Source: Lepeophtheirus salmonis (taxonomy: Eukaryota; Arthropoda; Copepoda; Siphonostomatoida; Caligidae). Taken from it: DNA of 64,000 bases. Where the stretch lies: assembly GCF_016086655.4 (NCBI RefSeq), contig NC_052132.2, forward strand, positions 12,588,805-12,652,804, given 5' to 3'. Under the pieces are notes generated by a model that made no database searches, was not told where the DNA came from, and saw only the letters and a list, made by a program, of their open reading frames with translations. A program made the translations under genes and the position numbers. Shown in pieces: positions 44,189 to 54,542 of the stretch (within the stretch, counting starts at the first letter, position 1; each line of letters starts with the position of its first letter).

Positions 44189-44326
44189 TATAGTAACCTC
44201 TACATATACTCGGTAGAACCTTCTATATAGAAAAAGAATAATTAGTCGTATGTATATTAGATAAACGGGTTAATAATAAATGCCAAAAGAATATATACTT
44301 TTTTAATAGGGAATGGTCTCCCTAAA
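44189..44326 (+). repeat. 3' LTR of Gypsy element
   Basis: This 138-bp copy matches the 5' LTR across its length and ends TCCCTAAA, directly followed by CTAG. It lacks the (AT)n expansion of the 5' copy. Confidence 0.85.
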
Positions 44327-44385
44327 CTAGCTCTATACCTATAGGTATAGCTGACCCGGAAGACCTAGCACCATACATTATATAA

Positions 44386-44544
44386 AGCAACTTTGAGATT
44401 ATTGCTTCCATCTTAAATGTATCCTTGGGGATTGGATTGGCGGCTACTATTGAGTCCAAATTGCAAGTATTCAAGAACCATCAGACTCCTTCAATGTATT
44501 GGGAACATCGTAAACTCAATAATCTAGGTATGTTAAAAACGTAG
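44386..44544 (+). pseudogene. Unassigned coding-like segment
   Basis: A 52-codon frame between a TAA and a TAG gives NFEIIASILNVSLGIGLAAT and IESKLQVFKNHQTPSMYWEH, with balanced composition. There is no start codon at the front. It lies just outside the 3' LTR, so it may be host-derived or part of an older element. I do not recognise it. Confidence 0.3.
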
Positions 44545-45114
44545 AGGGCGCAACAACAAAAAATTCCAAAATCGAAATAAGTAGTTCTACCATATGATTA
44601 TTTTTCAAACCAGTTATTCAGCGATTTTTTTATTATTCAATACATTCACATTGCTTATCATTGATTTGAATACATTTAATTTATTCAGTTTTCATCAAGT
44701 TTTGATAGAGTTAGAGTTCAAGTATAATAAATTTAACGTACTCATAAAATATAGTGTCTTATTTATTAATTGGCAAAAAGTTGTTATAATAGTCTTTATT
44801 ACACTATTCATAATTTCAGCTGTAAGATAAGTTATTTAGTATTTATAAGTATGCGTTGATTTGTTTGTTATGTTTTGAAATTTGATGCACCATGAAGTGT
44901 TCAAATAGACTAAACAAACAAATATTCATGAAAATTTTGACGATTGCGGGTGATAAAAAGTTTTAATTTTAGGCAGAAAAATTCAAATTACTTCGTCTAT
45001 AATCGTAGTCACGGTAGGATAATTTCTGCATCATCTCATTTTTAGGCGACAATTAAATCATTCTTAGTATATAAAAATTACAAAATTATATTTTTATGTT
45101 AACATATCTTAATA
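44545..45114. other. AT-rich spacer
   Basis: The 78-codon frame at 44594 is AT-driven and hydrophobic. Nothing recognised. Confidence 0.4.
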
Positions 45115-45195
45115 ATCTCCTTGGGCCTTCGCCCGGCACAGATGCACAAGGACAATGGTCACACGGTGTTCGTATTTGGAGGACATCTCAATAAT
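45115..45195 (-). mobile_element. Possible Tc1/mariner N-terminal stub
   Basis: A short G+C-rich patch reads MSSKYEHRVTIVLVHLCRAK on the minus strand, like the first residues of some mariner-like transposases. It is lost after about 25 codons. Confidence 0.35.
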
Positions 45196-45405
45196 TTGTT
45201 TTTTTCTTTAACAATTTTGTAAGTTGAGTCTGATGAGCACACTTTCATAAATATTTTACATTGAAAAAAAAATATTAGTCTTCTGTAAGTGCTTGATGTA
45301 TATTTATTGCTCATGATCGAAACATAACAATATATTTATTTCCAAAGAATTAACAGCAAAAAAATTATATACAAATAAAATGATGCACTAAAAACTGTAA
45401 GTTTA

Positions 45406-45855
45406 CAAGGGTGGTCTGAAAAGTGTTTGATCTGAATGTGAAAATGGCAGCACCCGTAAATAAAAGCTAGGCACATCTATCAAGCATTTGTTGAAGTTAC
45501 TCACCAAAATTTCCGTAAGTTGATCTGAGTATTTTTGTGAAAATGAACAAACTCGTTTTTAGAGCTGTCATTAAATAATTTTTTTTTACAAGTGTAACTT
45601 TTAAATAGATACAAACAATAGCAGACATATTAAGACTTATTCTTTTAGAATTTGACGTGTCCAAGTCCATCCAACTCAGAAAACAAAAAACAAAGTGTCT
45701 TGTGAACAATTATTTTGGAGAGAAAAACGTCAATTACTATTTGAACGGGTTACAGAGATGGGAGCATCGCCGGGAGAAGTGAATAAAGTTACAAGGAGAC
45801 TATGATGAAAAAAAAATTAAAAATTTTAGGTATAAAACTTTTCAGACAACCCTCG
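45406..45855 (+). mobile_element. Mariner MITE (450 bp) with both ends and TA duplication
   Basis: CAAGGGTGGTCTGAAAAGTG at the left and the inverted CGAGGGTTGTCTGAAAAGTT at the right are flanked by TA. The frame after the left end reads MNKLVFRAVIKYFFLQV, the start of a mariner transposase; near the right end another frame gives QRWEHRREK, stop, IKLQGDYDEKK, the transposase C-terminus. Everything between, including the catalytic triad, is deleted. The copy is therefore a deletion derivative that kept the sites needed for transposition in trans. Confidence 0.8.
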
Positions 45856-46329
45856 TATATGTAAAGTTTATAGAAGAATCTATGACTCAAGTGGAAAAAA
45901 AGGAAATGACGTCAATAGACTTCCATGATATATGCTAGTAGTGTTGAGCATTGAAATGCTTTCATGGTGAACATAAAAAATAATAAAGAAAAATAAACAA
46001 TACGTGGAAAAATCATTACCAGTCCAATACTTTTTTGGCTATACAAATTGACTATTTGAAGAAATAATAGAAAAAATCATTATCAAGATCTGATCAACAT
46101 TCCATTAACTTTTATTCCTTTTATATTTTGCATACACATTTATACGAAAAATAAGGATATTTATTGAACTTGATGGTTCATACTGCTTTATATACACATT
46201 TCTTTAAATAAGCCATATCTTTCAACTTGACAGTCCCGATTTTTCATCGTTAGAGACTAATAGAGGATGAAGAACAATCAACGTTGACGTGAGAACGAAA
46301 TTAAAAGGAGGGCGTTTCTAACAAGATAC
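45856..46329. other. AT-rich spacer
   Basis: Nothing recognised. Confidence 0.4.
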
Positions 46330-46410
46330 TTAGCAGATTTGAACCACGGCTGTCTCTACTCAATGCACACTTGACTCTAAAGCACGCTCCAGAAAGTGGC
46401 TGATGGTCTC
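46330..46410 (-). repeat. Possible tRNA-derived SINE head
   Basis: On the minus strand GTGGTTCAAATC fits the B-box consensus and TTAGAGTCAAGTGTGC about 35 bases upstream is A-box-like. No cloverleaf could be drawn by eye, so I do not call a tRNA. Confidence 0.25.
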
Positions 46411-46489
46411 AAAAATGAGTATGACGTTTTTGTAACTAGTATGATTAGGGCGGATAACTATTATAGAATAAAAGAGCCTTCCAGTAATT

Positions 46490-46839
46490 CATTAACATGA
46501 ACATAATTGAATGGAGCCTGATTGAGGCTTAGAATTTTTTTTTGAAGAGAGCTTGACATTATTAAGTGTATTCCGATTTGTATTTATTTTTCTGTTCCCT
46601 TGACAGACCCCATCATTTAGTTGACTGACCAAATTCTTGCCCATCAAATTGAAGAGAATTAGCAAAATCTTGTTATGCAAAGTACTATATTTGTGACCAT
46701 GTGTGTAAGCAATGGTATTCATAGCTGCAATAGCTGAATCATAACTATCCAGCATTTTTCCCTGAAACGTAACTACAAAAGAAACTCTTGGATTTGAGGT
46801 ATTGAGAAGTGAATCATTTCTTTCCTGTATGTTCAGATT
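46490..46839 (-). CDS. Unrecognised open frame (about 115 codons)
   Basis: The minus-strand frame is open from about 46839; the first ATG gives 87 codons (46755-46492). It contains NPRVSFVVTFQGK, MLDSYDSAIAAMNTIAYTHG, STLHNKILLILFNLMGKN and a basic, asparagine-rich end with NRKINTNRNTLNNVKLSS, finishing SIQLCSC. TTACGTTTCAG just before GGAAAAATG would make a fair splice acceptor. It lies directly inside a family A terminal repeat, so it may be cargo or a chance neighbour. No family recognised. Confidence 0.3.
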
Positions 46840-46857
46840 TTAATGGACCAATCGGTA
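46831..46857. repeat. Solo family A terminal repeat
   Basis: TTCAGATTTTAATGGACCAA then TCGGTA equals the family A end seen at 9452-9478. No matching opposite end or family A coding lies within 1 kb. Confidence 0.55.
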
Positions 46858-47559
46858 ATTTTATAATGTGCCACAGAATATTTATCACTCAGTATATTTA
46901 TTAAAACATTTAAATCTACAACATAAGTAATATGTGACCCATCCATGGAATATTCAATTTTTCTATTGTTCTCACGACAAGTTTTTTGGTGGTAACTTGT
47001 ACATTTGATATGTTAATACCCAAGTCACTCATTAAAACTTTTAGGTAAATATAAAGCAAATGATGAAAGTAATCAATTAGGTTGATGGTTCAAATACATA
47101 ACAGTTGATGATTATAGCTCTTTCTTTGTTCCTCTGGTCATTTATTGGTTAATGAGGCAATTGTATGTTTAATGAGATATAGTATTACTTCTTTATTATT
47201 ATGTTTCTTGAATGAAAAATGAAGTGAATTGTAGTATGAAGAAGCGGAGCTAATTGGCCAAAATTTCCCCTTTTTGGCCAATGAATCAGCTTGTAACAAT
47301 GCGATCTTTGTTTTTATTAATTATTATTTAAAACCCGTATGTATTTTGTGAGCACCATTTCATAACATGGAAAATATTTTAGCTCTTAAATCAATTTTGA
47401 TGTTGACAATTTCTTAATTCAACTGTTTAATTTACGAAAAAAGTAATTTTTATGGAACTAAGAACAGATACAACTCAAACCATTTTATGAAATGTTTAAA
47501 TACTATATTTCCCTATATTATTCAAGAATATTCCCTTTTTCATAAGCAATAACTGCCTT
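46858..47559. other. AT-rich spacer
   Basis: Nothing recognised. Confidence 0.4.
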
Positions 47560-47990
47560 AACATGAGAGTGAACATATTGGTAAATCTTGAGAATGAAGG
47601 CCATGTTTGTCCATGGCGTATCACACTATCATGATGGGATCTTGGAGCAAATCCAAATTTGAATTAGAGGTGCGCCAGACATTCTTCTCCAATGCACGTT
47701 CAACTACAGAGTCCAGGGAGTCGAGGTCAGGGCTGGATGAGGACCAAATATATGCAGGACAGAAGTCAAACATATTGCTACTGAGTTAGTTTTGGTTCTT
47801 CTTAGCTGCATGGCCCTGTAATGAACTCATTGATGTAGAAGGCATGCCCAATGAAAATGCCAACGTTCTCTGCAGCCGTCTCAGGACTGACACTGGCGCG
47901 GAAGAGATTTCAGACGCATTGCTATTTTCGTTAATGCTCCTCTAATAAAAGTATCAGTGGGCAACGTTTTGCAAAGCTAAAGGATTTTTT
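47560..47990 (-). mobile_element. Tc1/mariner-like C-terminal half
   Basis: The minus strand reads FCPAYIWSSSSPDLDSLDSV and VERALEKNVWRTSNSNLDLL, covering the third catalytic motif S-P-D-x-x-x-L-D with the D kept. Upstream text (KIAMRLKSLPRQCQS) is poorly preserved and the second catalytic motif cannot be located. No terminal repeats found. Confidence 0.55.
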
Positions 47991-48859
47991 CTTCTTCTGT
48001 TCTAGGCCATCGTCCAGAGATGGATAATTGAGGTCATTGATATTACTAAGTGTGTGTTATTCAAGTACAATTTTGAATGTAAAATAATAATAAAAAAACT
48101 ATCGTATGTTGCTACCACCCTTTCCTTGAAAGTCCCCAAAGCTGATGACACTTCCTGGATCCCTGCGGCAAAAGAAGGGAAATTCTATCCATCGGTATCA
48201 CTATAACATAAGAAGCTACTAATATCAATTCTCATAAGTTTTAGAATTTCTAACCCGGACGTTTGAATGCTGGTATTTATTTTGGTTTCAATTATTTTTA
48301 TATAGTAACTTTTATAATGTGTTTTATTAAGGATGTTTATTTTATTATTATTGCTTCACTTCGCTTTTTTTTAATTGTAAATCAATGACTTTTAACTTCC
48401 CCAACTTGAATACAACAATTTGGCCCTTTTGAAAGTTCTTTTATGAAGCAGTAACTTTAAATTATAATGTTAATTTAATTATATTTATTTACGATATTAA
48501 CAAATGGTTAATAAACTTATCTGAGAAAAGTATGAAAATAAATTATCGTCCACAGACTGGCTCGTTGTTCTCTCTATTGAAAGAAAAGTCGAATGCAAAA
48601 GGGAGGGAACACTTGATAAAATTATTTGGCCAACCTAAACTTGCAGATATAAAGAAATCCCAATTCCAATTGTACTTGAGGAGATGATTGTCTGTTTCAT
48701 GAACTTTGTAGACTAATGAATTTCGTTTTTATACGATTTTACTTGTGTCTTTTAACAAGGTGAGAAAATCGAAATATCTCTAATTATATATTTAGCTGTA
48801 TCCCCCTTTTATGGCGAATGTTTGTTTCAAGGTTCAAATAAATAAAAGGTTACACTATC
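47991..48859. other. AT-rich spacer
   Basis: A G+C-richer patch at 48110-48190 (CTTTCCTTGAAAGTCCCC) has no recognised coding. Nothing else. Confidence 0.4.
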
Positions 48860-49262
48860 ATGAAATTGGGCTTGCCACAATTCTTAACTTTTTTGATAGC
48901 TCTCGGGACATTCTGGTGTGAAACCCCGAGATATCTTTCATGGGTATTCATGAACTTGATTGATTGGCATGGACTATTTTCACTCTTCCGGGGCCAGTGT
49001 TCCCTTCTTCAACGGCTTGGACCTGCTGACGGCGTAGACGGTGGTCCATGAGACGCCCATCTGCTTAAGTGCGCAAATTGAAGTTCGTTGATCACGTTCA
49101 AGAGTAATTTTCTCGACTTGTACGTAAGCTAGAGAGCTCAGGCTTGTTTTGTTTGGTAACTAATTACTTATACTTTAATATATCGAAATATGAATTAATT
49201 TTAGTCACTCAGCATTCATTAATAATTGAATTAATAAGTCGTAAGATATCAATGTACCACCC
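48860..49262 (-). mobile_element. Mariner-like family A-related, 5' half
   Basis: The minus strand starts with a degenerate terminal repeat (GTGGGTGGTACATTGATATC), a leader similar to that of the 28.6-29.3 kb copy (CAAAACAAGCCTGAGCTCTC), then LKQMGVSWTTVYAVSRSK and a broken stretch including INQVHEYP and ISRGFTP, the DNA-binding region. The element ends at about 48860 before any catalytic motif. Confidence 0.6.
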
Positions 49263-49309
49263 ACTACAGAAAGGTACTTTTTTATTCACCCGTTATGAAG
49301 ATTATTATT

Positions 49310-49530
49310 GGTGAATTGGGATTCTACCAATTAGAGCCTCAAGACAAGGTTTGAAGGCAGTACATACTTTGATGATGTAAGTCCTGTGCATCCTCCTTCA
49401 ATGGGACTCTACAAAGGCTTTGAGGTTTGGAAATGTTGATGTAGTGGACTCTACATGCTTTGTAATCAATATGTCACCATTTTGATAAGTCCAAAGCATT
49501 GAGATCAAGGGACTTAATGAGGCCAAAAGT
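49310..49530 (-). mobile_element. Mariner-like C-terminal fragment
   Basis: ALDLSKW, stop, HIDYKACRVHYINIS and, in another frame, NLKAFVESH, stop, RRMHRTYIIKVCTAFKPCLE then ALIG follow the pattern of the last third of mariner-like transposases (third catalytic D kept in A-L-D). It abuts the 5' end of the neighbouring copy in the same orientation. Confidence 0.55.
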
Positions 49531-49978
49531 CTCTAGACCTACAATTCATAATTTATAATTTTTATTCGAAAACTTTAATTTTTCTTCTTTTAATAAATTA
49601 TTTAAAATGCAACTGTATTTGTCATTTACTATGTCATTCCAGAATTTATTAGGAAATGAATTTCATGGAATCTCACGTAAAGACAATTTCTGAGAAAATG
49701 AGACATTCCAGTTGGAAGCCTTTAACATTGGATCCCACTCTACTTGAGATCAGTTAAATTTATAAATTGCGTTTCTACCTATAATGCACTCAGGTTGATT
49801 ATCTTGATGAGGAAACAACTTAAATAAACACAATGATGTAATTATCTGAAACTGTGTACAAGTATACTGATGAGATTTATCTTCGCTAAACATAAGTTGA
49901 GGATGTATAAATGGTTTGTACTTAAATAACAATCAATCATCAATAACAACCCTTATAGCAAATTGAATAAAATCTTTA
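49531..49978. other. AT-rich spacer
   Basis: Nothing recognised. Confidence 0.4.
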
Positions 49979-50970
49979 AGAGGGTCGTACCTTTAAATTT
50001 GTCACAAATTTAGTGGCCTTTGAAGACTGTCAAACCTTAAAAATCTTATTTCTGTTGAAATTCCCTTCTAGAGGTTGGGTTGTCAGCTTCATAATTAATA
50101 TTCATAATTAAACAACTATAATCGAATGGCTTCATGTGGGTAACAATGCAACGGACATCATCCATATCATTAGATATCCCGGACCACTCTCAATGATGCA
50201 ATAAAGAAATTTAAAAAAAAGTAAGGACACCTCTAGACGATCTTATGACCACCAAGCTGACAAAAAGGCGAGCTCCATGTTCCATGCCTGGTTTTAAAAT
50301 TAAACTTAAATGCCAATCCATCCAATCTGATTTCTAAGCTTGCCAAGAAGCGTAATGTTCAAAGAAGACTATCTTTATGGCTATTAACAACGTGTTTGGC
50401 ATAAATAATTTTGACTTGGGCTTAAACACCTCTTAACAGCAACTCAGAAGGCCAAGAGAAAATTCAAGACTCCTTTCCTGGCTTAAAATTAAACCTTAGT
50501 AAACCTCCTTTTTCTCTGACGAGAAGTTATTTACCGTGAACAAATACAGAAATGCCCAAGAATGACAGATTAGTTGCCAAAGAAAATTCGGAGGGCCAGC
50601 TGTGTACAAAAGAAGGTTTCCTACCAAAAAAAATTGTGTACTATGTGTGATTAGCAGCAAGAGTGAAGTCATGCCTCCTCAAATTTATTATATTGCCTCA
50701 AAATCACTGTCAGTGTCTATCAGGATCTCATAAAGGATGTGGGAGGGGATGACCAATAATTTCAGTAAGATTCATCTTCTACCTATAGAGACAAGTCTAC
50801 AGTAGAATTTCTGAAGGCCAATGTTCCAGTAATTTGAAACCCTGAGATATGCTCCCCCAACTCTCATTATAGTAATCCTTTGGACTATTACTTTAAGGGA
50901 AAGTTGGAGAGAAACGTTTCTAAAGTTTCCCACACTGTTGCCAGCCTGAAACGTGATATAAAGAAGATAG
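49979..50970 (+). mobile_element. Tc1/mariner-like transposon, nearly full length but decayed
   Basis: A possible left end AGAGGGTCGTACCTTTAAAT precedes the DNA-binding region (TIIEWLHVGNNATDIIHIIR; KKSKDTSRRSYDHQADKKAS), a bridge (LKHLLTATQKAKRKFKTPF), part of the first catalytic region (MPKNDRLVAKENSEGQLCTK), a degenerate second region (TVEFLKANVPVI) and the third (SNPLDYYFKGKLERNVSKVS, then HTVASLK). The third catalytic D is kept. The first D motif is replaced by FSLTRSYLP-like text and the second cannot be seen. No right terminal repeat; the match ends near 50970. Confidence 0.7.
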
Positions 50971-51299
50971 ACTGATAGAGGGGGTGGTCATATTGGATAT
51001 ATATATTAACCACATACGTAAGTAAAAATATTTTTTGTAAATTAGACAATATGATACAACTTGCATATGTAGTATTGGAAGGTCACTAAATATCCAGCTA
51101 GGTTGTTTTGCAAGAAAAGTAGCCTCCTTATAGGCGGCCGCCATTTGAGGATCACTCCTATCTTCAGTGGACATGTTGTCACTCAGATGGAGCTATGATT
51201 AAGAATGTGTGTGTTATTATCCAGACCACAATCCCCCAAAGGAAATGCCAAGGAAATAATCTTCAAAATAAACACAATTAATCAAAAAATAAGCAAGAA
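50971..51299. other. Spacer with unassigned minus-strand frame
   Basis: An 84-codon minus frame (51174-50920) opens with MSTEDRSDPQMAAAYKEATF and LAKQPSWIFSDL, which look protein-like, then becomes AT-driven. I cannot assign it. It may be a piece of either flanking element. Confidence 0.3.
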
Positions 51300-52110
51300 G
51301 CTCACTTCTTTCATTCGATATGTGGAGATGGGCAAGGCTCAGGAAAAAATAATTTGAAATGAGTTTGACTCTTTTGTGATTCTTTCAAAAAAGAGAACAC
51401 GAAGAAAAAGTATTTAGAAACTCTCTAAATAATTAAAACACTTGATGATTGAGATATTCAAAGAGTCGATGCTGTTATTTGAATCGCCAGAAACCTTCTT
51501 CTCTCACTCCTCCTAAAAGTAGTAATCCATAGGATTCATAAAGGGGATGTTCGAGGGCCAGGTGTAGGGGTGTCAAAATGACATCTTCTCCTCTTTAAAC
51601 AAGCTTTGGATCTTACGGGCTTTGTGAGAGGGGCCGAGTCTTGTTGAAACAGGAATTGACACCTCACTTTCTATCCAAGTTATCACTTGGTCAGATAGGT
51701 GTTCAAAGTACCTGTCGGCACCTACCCTCTCTTTTGGCTCAAAGAAGATGGGGAAAGGCATGACTCTACCGTTGATCCCATTGACCTAAAGGGCATGATG
51801 ATAACTAAAATTTAATTAAACTTTTGAAATTTAATAACATTAGTTTCCAATTGAAATTTCTAAATCACTATACAAGCAGAGAATGTTGTTAAAAAATTCA
51901 TTGTGAAAAGGCTATAAAAGTCTAAAAACGTCTTTCAGACTGAAACTTTACAAACAGACTTTTTCATCAAAATACCTTGTGGAATGAACTGGCGCTCGTT
52001 TTCAAGGAAATTTAACACGGATTCGAATAGTGTAAAAATAACTTTCATGAAATAAGTAATTGTACATACACTTTCTTAGCTGTTGAACCTATTACCTATG
52101 GGTCACCCTG
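51300..52110 (-). mobile_element. Tc1/mariner-like transposon, catalytic and C-terminal part
   Basis: At the 5' side, CAGGGTGACCCATAGGTAAT (minus strand, ending 52110) is flanked by TA and looks like a terminal repeat. Inside, MPFPIFFEPKERVGADRYFE then HLSDQVITWIESEV leads to the second catalytic motif: one frame gives FLFQQDSAP, another continues SHKARKIQSLFKEEKMSF, so one base is missing. After a stop come HPYTWPSNIPFMNPMDYYF (third D kept) and EKKVSGDSNNSIDSLNISI. The DNA-binding domain and first catalytic D between 51790 and 52080 are not recognisable. Confidence 0.7.
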
Positions 52111-52836
52111 TATAAATAGTACAGTAATGTCGGTTGATTACTATTTTCAATTCATCTTCACAAGGCCTCGTTAATTCTTGTATAATAATTTTTGCTATAG
52201 AAAGGATTTTTACAAACCAACACTTGCTGTAGAACGACTTTTTTTAAATTTAACTTTTCATTAATTGTGCAAGTTTGGACCGGGTTACCAATAATTTACT
52301 TCAATACAAGAGAAAAGAAGAACAGTAAAACAAGGATTTCACCATCCTTATTTATCAGGGCAATAAATGCGTTATGGGATCGGATCCAGGAGGATAAAAT
52401 GTTAGAGGTACTACAATCGATGGGAACAAGTTTCTGAAGGCTCTCTTATAACGACCTCGCTATGGTTTTCTCAGGAAAAGACCAGGAAGTCACAATGTTT
52501 ATAAATGGAATATTCATATTTTTAAAATAATGTTAGACGAAATATGGTCTCAGAATAAATATAGGAAAGACTCAGGAGATTGTTTCATTAGAAGGGGGGG
52601 GGTCTAAATGATAGAAGTAAATTTTTTTTTCATAGTTATTTTATTTATTTTTTTTAGAAGAAGAAGAATGCAAGCTCTAACAGTCCTACCCGTATTTGAA
52701 TTTGTTGTGTCAAGGCATATGCCTTGAATTTGATCACATTTTTTCCGTCATGAAAAATTTGAACTAAATAGTATTGCTCGAAAATTTAATCCTAGATTAA
52801 AAGAATATAATCTTTGATTACTTTACTTATTAATTA
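52111..52836. other. AT-rich spacer
   Basis: An 8-G run lies near 52594 and a short AGAAGAAGAAG tract near 52658. Nothing recognised. Confidence 0.4.
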
Positions 52837-52907
52837 AAATTTGCCTATCGATACTTTTTGGTTCAAGTAAAGTTCATAAGACACAAAAAGTATCGATAGG
52901 CAAATTT
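52837..52907. repeat. Perfect 24-bp inverted repeat with 23-base loop
   Basis: The arms at 52837-52860 and 52884-52907 are perfect reverse complements, centred on TTTGCCTATCGATACTTTTT. Perfection in otherwise decayed DNA suggests a young or constrained structure. Possible readings are a MITE end pair, a small foldback duplication, or a transcribed hairpin. Confidence 0.7.
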
Positions 52908-53325
52908 AATTCTCAATTACAAATTATTAAATAGATATAGCTTATTTTGTCTTTCTATCTTTTTATTTTATTTTTAAAGGTCAAAGTATACTAACTTAAC
53001 CTGATTTTTCTATACCGAATAGTAAGTTAATAATTTCGAATATATTAATTGTTACTATTGATATCATTTCTTTTAAAGAGGATCCAATGAACATACAGAA
53101 AAAAATGCAAGTTATGGTAGTCTTTGCTCTTTTTGACCTATCCGCACGTAACGTTAAAGAAAAAATTATTCTTGTCAATACTTTCGATCGCAAATTTATT
53201 TAGCTAAATTTCTTTTATAATAAGTTTTTTTTGTAACACGAAGAGTTTGGATGATATTTAGGTCAAAACACTCATTTTTGAGAAAAAAAATTGTAAAATT
53301 TTAAACTTTGAAACGGTTGAGCAAC
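52908..53325. other. AT-rich spacer
   Basis: Nothing recognised. Confidence 0.4.
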
Positions 53326-53541
53326 TCTCTTTGGTTTCCCGTTTATACTATCCATCTTTCTGCCTAGGCTATTGAGATTTTTGCATTATATTTTCCCTCT
53401 ATAAATACCATGTACATCCATTTTTCTTTTTATTAACGATATATAACCCTACTGGAAAACACTTACCTATTATACCGTATTTACTGTAATATAAAGTATT
53501 ACAGTCCACTGTATTTGACTATGGAAATATTGTAGAACCCT
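53326..53541 (+). repeat. 216-bp direct repeat, copy 1
   Basis: It begins TCTCTTTGGTTTCCCGTTTA and ends ATATTGTAGAACCCT, and differs from copy 2 at one base (A at 53521 versus G at 54270) with no gaps. It contains a TATAAATA motif. No coding signal. Confidence 0.85.
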
Positions 53542-54074
53542 AAATATTTTTCAAAGCCATTCAATGTTTATATACAATGTGTTTAGTCTAAAAGGAAAAA
53601 TGTGTTTTCCATTCAGGTTAATATTTCACAAATTTAAAAAATAAGCACCCCTCTAACCTACATACAAGATATGGTTTATTACTATGGCATTAGGACATTA
53701 ATATTCCTTCAACTACACATTTATTATCCTACCTTGTCACGTCAAATAAAATCAGCTTTGTAATTCGATTAAAATGTTAATGCATTTCAATTGCTTGTTT
53801 ATTTTATATATTTGTACACATGTTACAACACAGCACGTTACAGTGACATGGAATATTCAATAAATTTTTTAATTTATTCTTCCCTGTGCACACAGCACGC
53901 ATATGAATATAATAAATTGTATTCCTTTACAATTTAATTGAATGAAAAAAATACTATAACTCGGGCTCAAAACTGAAATACCTACTCCTAAAAATTGATG
54001 TTTTTAGCCCTTACATAGTTACAACCCTGATTACACACTCTCTAGTCTTTCCCTTCCAAAACAAGAGAGCTCTG
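53542..54074. other. Unique DNA between the 216-bp repeats
   Basis: This 533-base AT-rich interval shows no gag/pol, tRNA primer site or polypurine tract. Confidence 0.5.
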
Positions 54075-54290
54075 TCTCTTTGGTTTCCCGTTTATACTAT
54101 CCATCTTTCTGCCTAGGCTATTGAGATTTTTGCATTATATTTTCCCTCTATAAATACCATGTACATCCATTTTTCTTTTTATTAACGATATATAACCCTA
54201 CTGGAAAACACTTACCTATTATACCGTATTTACTGTAATATAAAGTATTACAGTCCACTGTATTTGACTGTGGAAATATTGTAGAACCCT
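54075..54290 (+). repeat. 216-bp direct repeat, copy 2
   Basis: Offset from copy 1 by exactly 749 bases. The flanks differ (AGAGAGCTCTG before; CAGTTCACA after). Confidence 0.85.
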
Positions 54291-54380
54291 CAGTTCACAT
54301 TAAGGAGCTCAGTGACACCAAGATATGAGTTAACATTCTACTAATGCGAAAAATTCTTCACCATTAATGATTTTTTTCAG

Positions 54381-54542
54381 CAAATGCCTGAGGACAAGAG
54401 CAGGGCCATCGATGAGTCCAAGAAGCTTTTTGTGAAGGCCTCTGTTGCCCAAGACCTCGCCTTAATAAAGTCAAATTTAATTCTAAAGGAGTGCATCGAG
54501 GAAATATTCCTTCTTGTCCATAACTTATGCATCATTAGGAAG
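54381..54542 (+). CDS. Candidate exon (54 codons, both phases 0), unassigned
   Basis: A textbook acceptor (TTTTTTTCAG, 54371-54380) precedes QMPEDKSRAIDESKKLFVKA, SVAQDLALIKSNLILKEC and IEEIFLLVHNLCIIRK, and AAG|GTACAT follows at 54542. The segment is 162 bases, open throughout, and would encode a charged, helical peptide. G+C content is higher than in the surroundings. A minus-strand frame over the same bases is also open, and minus-strand text just to the right (TVHGFYGRAVEARYNGEIV) looks coding-like as well, so the strand is not certain. I recognise no family. Confidence 0.35.

Larger units (their letters stand above)
37433..44326 (+). mobile_element. Ty3/Gypsy (CsRn1-like) LTR retrotransposon, decayed and interrupted
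   Basis: The element has matching LTRs, a tRNA-Trp-like primer site, gag and pol relics in the order gag-protease-reverse transcriptase-integrase, a purine tract and a 4-bp CTAG duplication (37429-37432 and 44327-44330). About 3.2 kb in the middle belongs to a later non-LTR insertion. Without it the element is only about 3.6 kb, shorter than usual, because RNase H is mostly missing. Short LTRs, the Trp primer site and a C-x2-H motif in gag point to the CsRn1 clade. Multiple frameshifts and lost catalytic residues make it inactive. It must have lived through replication as cDNA, since LTR pair, duplication and primer site are all recognisable. Confidence 0.85.

Noticed and set aside
46330..46410. 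A functional tRNA gene on the minus strand
   Set aside because: The B box fits but no acceptor stem or anticodon arm could be paired, so only a SINE-like remnant is suggested.
53326..54290. The 216-bp direct repeats as LTRs of a small retrotransposon
   Set aside because: The copies do not start TG or end CA, the 533-base interior has no primer site, purine tract or coding, and no target duplication flanks them.
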